Positions 35,301-46,590 of a DNA stretch of 64,000 nt are shown piece after piece. A model generated the notes under the pieces. That model had not been told where the DNA came from. It searched no databases and saw nothing but the letters and a program-made list of their open reading frames with translations. The stretch comes from Cyclaneusma minus (lineage: Eukaryota; Ascomycota; Leotiomycetes; Marthamycetales; Marthamycetaceae), in the NCBI GenBank assembly GCA_037179335.1, contig JAKZHN010000028.1, positions 310,001 through 374,000 of the forward strand, in the 5' to 3' direction. Within the stretch, counting starts at the first letter, position 1, and each line of letters starts with the position of its first letter. Both the position numbers and the translations under genes were made by a program.

Positions 35301-36798
35301 GCACGTCATGAGCTTGTGGGCGACCCGACTACTGGGCACAAACCTGCCTGTGGTCCAAAAGTCTGGAACAACTGTGCCAGCTTCCTGTACGTCGAGTACG
35401 ACAGCTCTATGCCAGACGCTGACTACCTGGACAATACTCGTATTCACCCGCAAGACTATGAGTTGGCCCGCAAAATGGCTGCTGATGCTTTAGGGCTGGA
35501 CGAAGAAGATGTGAAGGCCGAGGTCGATGAAGCTGGACCGGGAGCTGTAATTCGGAAGCTCATCAAAGACGACGACCAGGAGAAAATCAACGAACTTGAG
35601 CTGGAAGCATATGCCGCCCAGTTGGAAATTTATCATGCCACAAAGAAGCGTGCTACCCTCGAGACGATTCGAGCTGAGCTTATTCAACCATATGAAGAGC
35701 TCCGCAAACCCATGCGTCATCTTACAGACGACCAGATCTTCGTGATGTTCTCCGGAGAAACTCGGGAGACTCTCTATGAAGGAGCAATCGTTTCAGTCAC
35801 TATCCGAGTCGTTAAGGACGACTTCATCATCGCCAAGCTGGATTCGGGTATCGAAGGACGCATTGAACCTTACGATTGCAATGACGCAAGCAACACGCGA
35901 GCTTTCCAAGTTGGTCAGACTGTCCAAGCCAAAGTGCTTGTACTCGACAAACGGGATTTTATGGTGAAGTTGTCTCTGCGAGAGGATGTAGTGAAGAGGC
36001 CGACTCAACGCCGGTTCGACCATAACCCTCAGGACTGGGATACTTTCCAGGAATTGCAAGACAAGGAGGAACTCAAAGAGAAGGACAAGACCACTGGTCG
36101 CGTTCAGCGTGTTATCAAGCATCCTCTGTTCCACCCTTTCAATTCTGTTCAGGCCGAAGAATATCTCGGTTCACAAGCATTGGGCGACGCGGTCATCAGG
36201 CCCTCTTCCAAAGGTCATGACCATCTGGCTGTCACCTGGAAGGTAGCAGATGGTGTCTATCAGCACATTGATGTACTCGAGCTACAAAAGGAAAACGAGT
36301 TCTCGCTCGGAAAGCAGCTCCGCATTGGTTCGAAGTACAACTACAGTGATCTGGACGAGCTGATCGTGGAGCACGTCAAAACCATGGCGAGGAAAGTCTC
36401 TGAAATGATGCAGCACGAAAAGTTCAGAGCGGGCGGCAAGACTGACACTGGTAAGTTCCCTCATGCGCAAATCGCCCACCTACTACCATCACATGCTAAC
36501 AGTCCAAACAGAGAGCTGGTTGACGAACTACTCGAAAGCCAACCCCAAGCGATCGGTCTACGCCTTCTGCGTCGACACCAAGCACCCCGGCTTCTTCCAC
36601 CTCTGCTTCAAGCCCGGTGAGAAGGCACCCGTCAGCTCCTGGCCCGTCCGCGTTGTCCCCGGCGGCTTCGAGCTCATGAAGACCGCATACCCCGACATGC
36701 ACGGCCTGTGCACGGGATTCAAGATCCAATGGGGCCATTTGAGCGCGAAGAAGGGTGCTGCCAGGGGTGGACCTCCACCATTGCCAGGCAAGCTCTGA
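32309..36798 (+). CDS. SPT6: Transcription elongation factor and histone chaperone Spt6
   Basis: Four exons (32309-32482, 32556-32741, 32793-36450, 36512-36798; introns 73, 51 and 61 bp), 1434 aa. An acidic N-terminus (DEENDESFDEETGE, SSEEEDDDDEE) precedes helical Tex-like domains. The RNase H-like YqgF fold lies at about 715-800 (VPRVLALSSGE ... VIGVSGFAVE), the HhH at about 928-950 (YVCGLGPRKATGML) and the S1 domain at about 1115-1190 (GAIVSVTIRVVKDDFIIAKL). Tandem SH2 domains at about 1215-1420 (HPFNSVQAEEYL, AVIRPSSKG, YVF-like end KRSVYAFCVDTKHPGFF) bind the phosphorylated Rpb1 linker. The last intron lies within the SH2 region and restores TDTESWLTNYSKA. A GTG-begun upstream frame was ignored; the ATG at 32309 (MSARDLV) is the start. 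Confidence 0.95.
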
Positions 36799-37836
36799 AA
36801 TGTCTGCTGGCTATTCTGTCCTTTCGCGCGCAATTGTACATTAGCAAGATTGATACCTTTTGAGGTTTCGGAGCATCGGGGTTTGCACTCGTCATGGGAT
36901 TTCAGAATTCCGAGTCTGAGCACTAGGACGGCATTTTCTGGTGTTTTTTGTCTTTCTTCAAAAAGCGCTGGTTAGGACGGACCAGGACGAGGATTAGTTG
37001 ACTGAATGCAGACAAGCACAAATGCTCATTGTACAACACTTTGTTGTAAACATTCATGCCTTGATTGTGTGAAGTGCCTCGTGATATTATGTGGAAGTTT
37101 TATGAGTGGGACTCGTGTGGCCTCAATACTTGTCATTTTTGTAGAGCTATTCAGGGCCCCAGGGGTAGGAGTTTGTTTTCAGGGGCAGGATCCCTTCATT
37201 CCCTAAAGAGCTATCGACATTCATTGCTTCGTTCCGAAATCACGGAAACGGGAAAAGGGTCAAGGGTGTTCGAATAAAGCTAGGTAATTTAAAACTTTGC
37301 TATATTTTGTATCACGTGATGATGGTGATGGCGTGAATCTGTTTGTTTGCTATGTTGTTTAGAAAGAGCGGATTATCGTGCTAAGCCGTTGTATGCGTCG
37401 TTCGCGTCACGACTCAAACATCACCGTTCTCGAGGTAGGTAATCCACGGGCTGCACGAGGCATGAAGTCGTTATGGAGCGCTAATGTTTTCTTTGGAACT
37501 CCGGATGAGAAAGATTTCGCTTGTTCACAACTTCACATCCCATTTCAGCCTAGTGATTGAAGTGATACTCTAGCCGCTCAGTGCCGCCTCTGGTCATTCT
37601 CCCCATGGGTACAACGAAGTTACATTGTCACCAGCGCCACCATTGCAACAGCAACATCTTTGAAGCGCAGTCTGCCAGATTCTCATTTTTTCGACCACTG
37701 CAGTCCACACAACTTTCGTCTTCCAAGGACCAAGCCGAAAGCTCGGGCATCGCGGTCTATTGTCCTGCGCTTCTATCAGCTCCATCTCCTATAAATCACA
37801 AGTCTGCCACAGAAGCAGCATAACATCATCCTAACA
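36799..37836. other. SPT6 3' flank and upstream region of the interrupted acidic ORF
   Basis: No gene recognised. A TATA box (CTATAAAT) at 37791-37798 lies about 45 bp before the ATG at 37837. Confidence 0.5.
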
Positions 37837-38427
37837 ATGGCGCAGTTGAAATCCAAGCCTGATCCGCCGTCTGGGAACACTTCCAAAGCTCCCAACATGC
37901 CTCTGAATGGGAGCTCGTTCAACTATCCCCACAGGTCCTAGGCATCAGACGGCGACGATTTCGATCATGAGCGTGAATGTCCGAAAGATGAGCTCCTGCC
38001 AAAGTGGAAGGTTAAGCATATTCCGAAGGTTATGTGGACCGGGGATGATGGCACAGATCGAGAGGATGGTTGGGCAGGCGCGTATGGATGGGATGATTTG
38101 GACAGCGAGGTGGGAGAATGCAAGGACCCGTTTCGTACCTGGAATGCGGATAGTGACGAGGAAGGAAGTGGGGAGAGTACCGAAGAGGATGAGAGCGAGG
38201 AAAGCGAGGAAAGCGATGAAGAAGATGAGGATCAGGAGGAGGAGGAGTCAGATAAAGAGGAGGATGGAAGGGTTAGGAAAAGACCAAGGATCGTGCAGTT
38301 GAGGCGATTTGTGCGAGTGGAAATCAGCCTCTGTCACAAATTCGCCAAAGATACGGTAGCATACTGTAGCGACCACTACAGTACACACGACTTGTCCAGC
38401 CGCAGACTTGCTCGGAAATGTACATAG
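37837..38427 (+). pseudogene. Acidic ORF interrupted by one in-frame TAG (possible pseudogene or readthrough gene)
   Basis: From the ATG at 37837 (context CTAACAATGGC, TATA box 45 bp upstream) the frame reads MAQLKSKPDPPSGNTSK... for 34 codons to TAG at 37939. It then continues open in the same frame for 161 codons to 38427. The downstream part has ASDGDDFDHERECPKDELLPKW, then WTGDDGTDREDGWAGAYGW and a Glu/Asp/Ser stretch (EDESEESEESDEEDED). A basic end follows (RKRPRIVQLRR). No intron with a normal donor removes the stop (GT sites upstream are GTTGAA and GTCTGG). Otherwise translation could begin at the ATG at 38032, giving 131 aa. I do not recognise the family. Confidence 0.45.
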
Positions 38428-38548
38428 GTATGAACAGTTTGCCAAACGATCATGTAGCGGCGAGTCTAAAGGCTCTTCTTCCTCTGTTTTTGTTGCATAT
38501 TAGTGAGTACCATTGATTGCAAATTATATCGCTCCGTACCTGTACCCC

Positions 38549-39322
38549 TCAAGTACACTCCCTCCCCACAAAAACCCCCCCATCCTCCTCGCCCTCAACA
38601 ACAAATGCAAAATCCCCCACCTTCTCCAGCCCACACCTCCTATACAGCCTCGCCCCCTTCCCCGTCGAAAAAACAACCACCGGAACATTTTCCTCTTCGG
38701 CCCTCCTCATAACTTCCTCCATCAACATCTTCCCCACACCCTGCCCCTGAAATTCTTCCTTCACGCAAAAACTCTCCACCTCCCAGCATTCCTTCAATTC
38801 CGGCTTCTCAAACCAAGCATCGTCCTCCCTCGTCTTCTCCTTCCAAATCCTCAAATTCTCCTCGTGAAACTGCCTATACGGCCATATCCACCTATAAAAC
38901 CCGACATAAGCCTTCCAAAGCCACCCACGCACCACAAACCCCACGCTCCACTTCCTGCTAATTTGCTGTTGGGCAAATTCGTCGTTTCCATGTCGTGCCA
39001 TTTGAAGATAGCCCATAGTTTCCGAATTTCCCGTTCTCTCATTTTCCGGATTCCTATCCAGCGTTTTCACAGCCACGAACGACAAGTTCCGAGGCGAGAG
39101 ATAGCGGAGTGTGATGAGATGTTCGTAGGATTTCTGATTGTCGGAGGGGTACATGGCGCGGAATGGAGCGATGAAGTCGTGGAGGGGGCCGGTGGCATAG
39201 GCTGATGTTGCGCAGCGAGCCATGTCCTGTATACTGCTGAGACTGGCCGGTATGATTCGAGTTCCGTGGGGAGTTTGGCGGGAAGCAGGAAGTGGCGAGC
39301 TGGGACCGGGCGCGGCTTCCAT
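38549..39322 (-). CDS. GNAT-family N-acetyltransferase
   Basis: Single exon, 257 aa. The acetyl-CoA binding motif A is clear: VESFCVKEEFQGQGVGKMLMEEVMRRA (Q/RxxGxG/A as QGQGVG), about residues 190-215. Motif B follows: VPVVVFSTGKGARLYRRCGLEKVG. The N-terminal half is a substrate-side region with Trp/Tyr-rich helices (KAYVGFYRWIWPYRQ). The substrate cannot be told; this subgroup is common in filamentous fungi as generic GNATs. The frame runs two codons upstream to a TTG, so the start is the ATG at 39322 (MEAAPGPSS). It is divergent from ARP1. Confidence 0.85.
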   Translation of the reverse strand: MEAAPGPSSPLPASRQTPHGTRIIPASLSSIQDMARCATSAYATGPLHDFIAPFRAMYPSDNQKSYEHLITLRYLSPRNLSFVAVKTLDRNPENERTGNSETMGYLQMARHGNDEFAQQQISRKWSVGFVVRGWLWKAYVGFYRWIWPYRQFHEENLRIWKEKTREDDAWFEKPELKECWEVESFCVKEEFQGQGVGKMLMEEVMRRAEEENVPVVVFSTGKGARLYRRCGLEKVGDFAFVVEGEEDGGVFVGRECT

Positions 39323-40232
39323 TGTCAATGTAAGAGAAGATGAATTTAGTTGGAGTAGCTGGATGAGTAGTGAAATGGGAATGGCTGAGAGTGATGCGAT
39401 TCACAATAGAGGTACAGGAATGAGCTCGGAAGTCTCTGGTTTGTGTGAACTGAGTGAGGGTCTCAATCTATCTTCTGCTTTTGTAACTTGTTGCTTTTGA
39501 TGAAGTGCGGACTGTGATTTTTGGGAAAGAGATGAGTCATTGGGAGAGAGCTGATGGTTCAGTTTGGGGGCCGAAGATGGTAATACGTTGTGTTCTCAAA
39601 GTCACCATGTATGCAGACCTCTTTTATGGCACCGCAAATAAAATGCGAGCACCCTCTTTGGCCCAGAGATTGTGACATACCAAATGGTTATAAGGATGAC
39701 AAGAAATGAGGCGAAAGGCTTTGAAGGCTTTACCATCAAGAGTGGTCATCCTTACTTACCTAGTGTCCATTTACCATTGTACTTAGGCCAAACTACACTT
39801 GCCATTAGCCTATTCACAAAGAATGGTAAAACGGTTGTGAGCGAGAATTTCAATTTTGTTATATTTTCGCAGAAGAAATGAGGACGGAGCTGTGGTTGAT
39901 TTGCGGGACCGTCACCTTTATGATGTTGTTTCGGCCTAGCGAGCTCGACAATCGCGCTCGCGCTTCACGTCCACGGTTCGTCCCATCTAAATCCGGGGAA
40001 CACACTACCACCGCCAACCATTACATCGCTGCCGACGCCTCGAATTGTCGGAACTCTGCCATCTCCCACATTTCGAGGACCCGCGCGTAATCGATGCAAC
40101 ACCCGGTCCTGCGCACCTGCTGAATCGTCAGCCGCCCGCACCTCCACGCCCCACCAAATACACAAACAAATACTCCCTCAGCTACGCTCCCAGCTACGCC
40201 AGCTTCCTTCCGGGAAGCTTGCTTGACCAGCC
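39323..40232. promoter_or_regulatory. Bidirectional promoter region of the GNAT gene and ARP1
   Basis: About 910 bp between divergent starts. No gene; the ARP1 side is GC-rich, with a CGCGCTCGCGCTTCACG stretch near 39951-39968. Confidence 0.4.
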
Positions 40233-41611
40233 ATGGCCGACCTTCTTCACAACGCTCCCATAGTCCTCGACAATGGCTCGGGAACCATCCGCGCCGGCTT
40301 TGCAGGCGAGGACCTACCGAAATGCTACTTTCCCTCGTTTGTAGGCAGGCCGAAGCACTTGCGCGTCCTCGCTGGAGCATTAGAAGGCGACGTGTTTATT
40401 GGACAGAGAGCGCAGGATCTCAGAGGCTTGCTGAAGATTCGGTATCCGCTGGAACATGGGATTGTCACCGACTGGGATGATATGGAGCGGATTTGGGACT
40501 TTGTTTACACAGAGGGACTGAAGACGCTGAGTGAAGAGGTATGCTGAACTCTGCCTTGGACTGCGCTTTGTTGCTGAGAGTGCTTCCTGGCATGGCAATA
40601 GAGGCGGACAGGACCAGACAGGGCTTGAGCTGACATGGAGTAGCATCCTGTACTGCTCACCGAGCCGCCATTAAACCCGCGCAGCAATCGCGATACAGCA
40701 GCCCAGATCCTCTTCGAGACCTTCAATGTCCCGGCCCTCTACACCTCCATCCAAGCTGTTCTCTCTCTCTACGCTTCCGGTCGCACGACAGGCATAGTCA
40801 TGGACGCAGGCGACGGTGTCTCGCACGCAGTACCCGTATATGAGGGCTTTGCAATGCCGAGTTCAATACGCAGGATCGATGTTGCTGGAAGAGACGTAAC
40901 AGAATACATGCAAACACTGCTTCGGAAGTCAGGATATGTGTTCCATACATCAGCCGAGAAGGAGGTTGTGCGAGCTATCAAGGAGAAACTTAGCTACGTG
41001 GCTGCAGATCCGAGAAGAGAAGAGAAGGACTACGCGGGAGCCAAGCTTGGAGAGGGAAAGCTGGTGGAGTACGTATTGCCGGATGGCAATAAGATCAAGG
41101 TAATTTCATACGTCTCCTGCCCCTTACTCAAACCCATACTGACATTTTGCCTTCAAGGTCGGAGCAGAGCGATTCCGCGCACCAGAAATTCTCTTCGACC
41201 CCGAGATCATCGGTCTCGAATGGCCTGGTATCCACCAAATCGTCGTCGACGCCATCAACCGCACAGACTTGGATCTACGCAAGAGCTTGTTCGGGAACAT
41301 CGTGCTTTCTGGTGGCAGCACACTGACGAAGGGCTTTGGCGACCGTCTGCTGCATGAGGTGCAAAAGCTGGCGGTCAAGGATATGCGCATCAAGATCTTC
41401 GCACCCCCAGAGAGGAAGTACTCGACCTGGATTGGCGGTAGCATCTTGGCCGGACTGAGCACATTCCGAAAGGTATTTTCCCACCTCATTTCATCTCAAA
41501 GTTACGAATTGGTTTTGGGGACGAGGGAAGCTAACTTTTGTGCAACAGATGTGGGTTAGCATTGATGACTGGCACGAGAACCCCGATATCATACACACGA
41601 AATTCACTTAA
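40233..41611 (+). CDS. Actin-related protein Arp1 (centractin, dynactin filament subunit)
   Basis: Four exons (40233-40538, 40644-41099, 41158-41472, 41549-41611; introns 105, 58 and 76 bp), 379 aa, the family length. The actin fold is clear: PIVLDNGSGTIRAGFAGED (phosphate 1), IVMDAGDGVSHAVPVYEG (phosphate 2), NIVLSGGSTLTKGFGDR (adenosine) and PPERKYSTWIGGSILA. The last exon (MWVSIDDW ... IIHTKF) replaces the actin KCF end. Arp1-specific features are RPKHLRVLAGALEGDVFIG and the missing DNase-loop residues of actin. Arp1 forms the short dynactin filament that links dynein to cargo and nuclei. The start has a good context (CCATGG). Confidence 0.93.
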
Positions 41612-42243
41612 AAGTCCTTTTTGCACTCAGCCAAAACACTCATGAAATCCTTCTTCCCTCTTCAGTCATGGTATGGATGGAGTTCTTTTTGTCTCATAAC
41701 AGACTGTGTCTTGATACCCAAAGCTGTGAGCTTGTGAGCTGCCGCAGCGCGTAATGTGAGATATTTTGGCTTGTCAATGTCCTGTGAGAAAAAGGAGCAT
41801 AATAGGGGGTCCAGCGGGTGTATAGGGACACGGGAATAGAAAAAACTGCATGATCCTGAGAGCTGTGCTGTGTGTAGTGCTGAAGAGTGAGCTTTATACA
41901 GAAATACTTACAGCGCTTTGATGCGTGGATGGAAACGGAACAGGTCGGGGGAGAGAAGTCGGAGTCGTATGCGATGGCTTGGTTTATACTTCACCCTCAC
42001 TGTTTCAGTCAGACTCACGCTCCAGTGGGCGACTTGAACACTGTCACTCGGTTGTTTCTCAACGCTGCAAGGTGAAGTCTGCATTTTCTATTCTAGTTGC
42101 CCATTTTCTAGCTCAGCAGCTGTCAAGTCCACCCAGTCTCATACTCGTGCTAGCGTTTACCGACAGAGAAGAATAAGACACCTGAACGCCCATGAACGCC
42201 CTTCCAGTACCCAAAATTCCAATTCAGGTATCGATCCACCACA
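41612..42243. other. Convergent 3' region of ARP1 and the Argonaute gene
   Basis: 632 bp with no recognisable gene. Transcripts from both sides may overlap here. Confidence 0.45.
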
Positions 42244-45200
42244 TCAGATGAAGAACATGATGTTGTCCATGTTTGGGTGCCAAGGATTCTGGTTAGATGT
42301 AGCCCGAGTTCCGTGTGCTCCCCAGAGATGGGGGTGATTGGCAAACTGAGCTGGAAGTTTGGGATCACGAGCATTCGGAGCATTACCCAAGTTATTGGTC
42401 AGTGCAGGCTTCATGTAGTGGCGCAGCCGGTCACAGAGGAAATCGGCATAGCGTGCTGGAGTGGCGATGCTGAGGGCTTTGGTACAGCGAGACCCGTTGT
42501 AGGTCAAGTGGTGCGTCTACGTAAGGAATTGGTCAGTCGATTTCCGGAGAAACGGGTCTGATAAGCATCTTTGAAGGAAAGGACTTACGACATCGTGAAG
42601 TTCGGAGGCACTGAAGTTCATTCCGTTCTCGATCACCACGTAGTGAGCGCTTCGAGCTGTTCCGAGAGGACTGTGGTGGCTCTGGAGATAGAAGCTGAAG
42701 TGGTTCGGAGTGACGATCTTGTCGTCTACCACGAAGCCAGGTTTCAGGTTTGGGTCGTCGAACGGACTCTCGTTGGGATCATCTCTCCAGAGCATTGCAG
42801 CTGTTTTGGAGTGGTCTTTTCGCCTCTTGTTGCTTCCGTTCAAAGGATAGAAGCGCACGTGGTGTCGTTTGCCGACGACGATTAAGGTGATCTGGGGCTC
42901 GAAGGGGGCCTGGTTGTTCTGCTGGCAGGCTGCGGCGAAGCCCTCCTTGATACTCCTGAGTTCCTCGTGGCGGACCATGCCGTATTGGCTTTCGCTGACG
43001 CCATCTCGGTAGAAAATCACTCTGCGAGGCAGCTTGCCGTCACGGCTTCTCGCATGAGCCATGACCCGCTCTTGTACCATCTCTGCTAAGTTGACGATGT
43101 ACTATATATAGATTAGTGGAGTTCAAGCTAGCAAAAGAGAGCCGTGACTTACCTCCATCTTCGTGGTTTGCAGTCGAGCTGAGCCCAGATACTGTGAGAA
43201 GTACCTGTCCGACGAAGCTACGAGGCCAGCCATCGAAGGACAGTCTTTGCTAGTTCCTCCGCCTGGATGAGTGACATCGGCGCCCATGATGATGGTATCC
43301 TCGAGCTTGTCACTGAATTCCTTTGGCATTTGAACCTCATGGCTCGTCCCCTGAAGCTTGGCGTTCAGTTTGAGACTGTTGAAAATATTCTGTTAGTCCC
43401 AACTCATTGAAGTCTGTGCCAGAATCAACATACCAGATGTTAGCACGTAGAGTCCCGTCCCTCGGCAAGTTTTCGAACTTTTCTCTCACGGAACACACGG
43501 TGGTGATACCAACCTTGCAGTCTCCCCAACGCTTGACCCAGGAGTAGTTGTCTTTGGACTTGTCGTTCAAAATCACCAAGATGATCCCTATGTCGGCGTT
43601 CCTGTAAGCAAGTTCCTTGTAGGCTGCGTCGAGAGCTTGGCTCATCGACTCCTCTGTGGCGTCTCGATGTGGTATCATTCGCGCCACCGCCGATTGGATA
43701 GGACAGGCAGGAGCGTTGGGCGGTCTTTGGTAGACTCCGTAGTCTACCAGGTCCTTCCTGAGCTCCTTGGTCATGTTGAAGAGCTCTGCGTCGTTCAGGT
43801 CATTGTAGTTTCCCCGGGCCGCTTCCCTTCCTCTTCTATGACTTTGTCCCAAGCCATGGAAATGGATGACGCAGAGCGGTCCGGACTTTGCTGCACCGTT
43901 GACGAATCCCTTCTGCTTCAGGTCCCAGGAAGCCAGATAGGGCGTAATAGGCGTAATTCCCCAGCCGAACTTCAGCACGGGGGTCGGTCTGTATAAGAGC
44001 GGTACTTGCATTAACTCATTGGCTATTTCAAGACCAAAGCTCTGCGACATGTCAGTACTTTTGTGATTGTGAAGTCATAATGTATAGTGATCTATCTTAC
44101 CTGATAGTAGTTCCGAAGCCTGTTGTCATTCGGCCTGATCAGCAAGTCCCGAACCCCTTGCAGCTGGATCCGGGCTTTGCAAGCTTGTGGAGTAACCTCT
44201 GCTGCCTTCACCATGTCGCTGTATCTGTCGTTGATTCTCCCGCGGGAAATTTGCCAGGGCTGGATCACGAGCTTGTCCGCTGGATACCAGTTCTCCTTCT
44301 CAGCGTTGCCGAGATTGACAGACCAGTCATTCGGGTCGAATGGACGACACAGCCAATACTTGTCGTTCAGGTAGTCGTGAACTGTCACTTGCCGATCGCG
44401 ATGATCCCGGAACCTTTTTGCGCTGACCGTCTGATGCGAGATGCACCAGATGCTGCGAATTTTGACAGGGCTCCCTCGGGGGTAGTCGATCTTATTTCCT
44501 TCCTTGTCTACAGTCGGGCGCTTTTCAGGCCTGTCACCGTCAAAGATGACTTTCACGCCCTTGAGTTCTTGGTCCCAGTCTCGAAACCGTTGTTCCTTCC
44601 CCCAACGTCGTTCGATCCAATTAGCAACGGTGATGTTAGGTGGGAAGAACGCCGATGTAACGACGTTGACATTCAGCACCACAGAATTGATACCTGGCCT
44701 CATCGAAGCAAAGAACCCTTGTCGTGCAAAGTAAGTTGGGCGATGTTGATCACGTTGTTGTAGGCCGCGGCTGGTGCAATCCCCAGGGAAGAATTTGTTG
44801 CCAAAAGTGCCTCCGTTGTAGCGGCTGCCACTGATCCCTTCGTCGTACTTGCCCCACGAAATGATGTTCAGGGCCTTCAGTTCCTCGTTCGGGATGTACC
44901 TGTCATCCTGCCCATTGACGTGACGCTTCAGAGCGTCCAAGTTGACGAAGCCCTCATACTTCAAACGAGAGTCCATCTGAACAATCGCCCCCCTTGCCCC
45001 TATGGCATCATGCTGCACCGCAATCTCGGTACCCTGACCACAATCTGGGTGATCGTACAATCTGCCGACAGCGACAACAGTCGAGATGTAGTCAGTAGCG
45101 AAAACAGGCGTGTCTCGCGTAGCAAATTTCCGGAACAGATTCTCCACCAACACTCGCTTCGTCTCCCGCTTCACCACGTCCGTCCCCTTGTGAGTCTTTC

Positions 45201-46050
45201 CGAAGATGATGGTGTATTTGTAGAGCTTCTGAGAGGGATTCGATCGAAACTTGACTTCCAAGAAGTTGGTGTGAGCCATCATCTTCGTAGAAATCCCAGT
45301 GGGTCCTTGCTTTGGCATGTCCAGGGCAGCTTTGTCCCAGATGGGCTGCTTTCTCAGGCGTTCTTCTTCCGCTTCAGTGGGGACCCTTTCCTTCTTTGGC
45401 CTCCCAGTATTGCCGTCATTGCCCCCACCAGTGTTTCCCTGGGTCACCTCCACGGCTGCTTCGACGGGCGGCTTCCCAGGCTCCTCGAGCAGCTTCTTCA
45501 CGTCCACCTCCATAGGATTCCAGCGCTCCAACCAGGCATCGCGATAGCGTCTCGTGAATGTCGACCAGAATCTCTCAAGGACATCCTTCTCCGCACTGGA
45601 GATCTTGAGAGCATAACAATCCTTCTTTTCGTGGCCAATATGTCCACAAAGCGAGCACTCGGCTTGCTCATTCCGAGGCTTATTCTTCTTCAGCGAGCCT
45701 CCACAGTTCTTGGCCTCGTGGCCCTTTTGCAAACACCAGTCGCAAACTTGATTCTTGGTGATTGGGTAGGAGGTAGCGTCACATCTCCCCACCTTGTGAT
45801 CCGCGGGCGTCTTGCACTTTCCGCAGCCCTTTCTCTTCGTGCAGTCTGCCACGTGATGGTTGGCATCCTGCTTCTTCTTGATGCAGAACTCGCACACGGG
45901 ACCTCCTGGTTTCAGCTTCGAGGGTGTGCCATCGTTACCACCACCTTTTCCTGGACCACCAGTCCCTCCGCCTCCTCTCCCTTTGCCACCACGAGGCGTT
46001 CCTCCCTGTCCTCCGAAAGATTGACGCTTCATATTTAGCTGATAAGACAT
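42244..46050 (-). CDS. Argonaute with N-terminal RGG leader and zinc-knuckle array
   Basis: Five exons (46050-44101, 44041-43434, 43375-43153, 43101-42589, 42516-42244; introns 51-72 bp), 1188 aa. Residues 10-45 are Gly/Arg/Lys-rich. Four Cys/His clusters follow: C53-C56-H65/66-C70, C76-C79-H85-C90, and two exact CX2CX4HX4C knuckles at 103-116 and 132-145. The Argonaute body begins near 245: N domain (FLEVKFRSNPSQKLYKYTI), PAZ end (VHDYLNDKYWLCRP), MID (WGITPITPYLASWDL ... GPLCVIHF) and PIWI. Slicer residues seen are Asp886 (GADVTHPG), Glu927 (KMEYIV) and Asp960 (YRDGVSE). At the fourth site the order is Arg-His1131-Tyr1132. The C-terminus is MDNIMFFI as expected. It is a small-RNA-guided silencing protein. 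Alternative start at Met7. Confidence 0.92.
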
Positions 46051-46590
46051 GTTCGGTGAATCCCAACAAGGGGGCTGCTCTGGCTGGCAAACGCCGACTT
46101 GGCAGTAATGGAAGAAACCTGAAAGACCAGTGCTTGATGAAAGTCAGGAGACGAAACTTGTACCACGAGGCGAGAGGAATCTCCACGTTGGCCTGGTGAG
46201 TCTCATCAGTAGGACAGAAGCCCTTGATTTATAATCATTCTGACACTGTAAATGTGACACGCAAACCGAGTGAAGAAAGTCGACTAGCTTGCCTGTACCG
46301 ATCATTTGACTCCTATTTGTCAACTGCCCACGGCTTGATCTCACAATAGCATCCTTCAAACTTCGCAAACTCGGTGCAAGTGGCGTTTTGCCAAATCAAC
46401 CGAGTTGATTTTTCGAGGTTATACATCGCTATTGTTTCCAAGCAGCAAGAGGCGAAGCGCTTGTCATGTAGTTTAGCAAAGTGATCCAACTGTAAGACGC
46501 AAACATAAGGGAGAAAGAGGAAAGAGATTCTGCAAAGGGAAAAATCTTGCTCGAGTTTTATTTGCTCTCACCATCATGGTTCATCGAGTC
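46051..46590. other. Argonaute promoter side and SDR 3' flank
   Basis: 540 bp. No gene, RNA or repeat recognised. Confidence 0.45.

Noticed and set aside
37858..37950. An intron removing the TAG at 37939
   Set aside because: Only GTTGAA, GTCTGG and GTTCAA donors are available before the stop, none near the GTRWGT form used elsewhere in the window.
44920..46038. Long open frame (372 codons) antisense to the Argonaute gene
   Set aside because: It lies wholly opposite the zinc-knuckle and N-domain exon, has no domain pattern, and follows from GC-rich codon use of the real gene.
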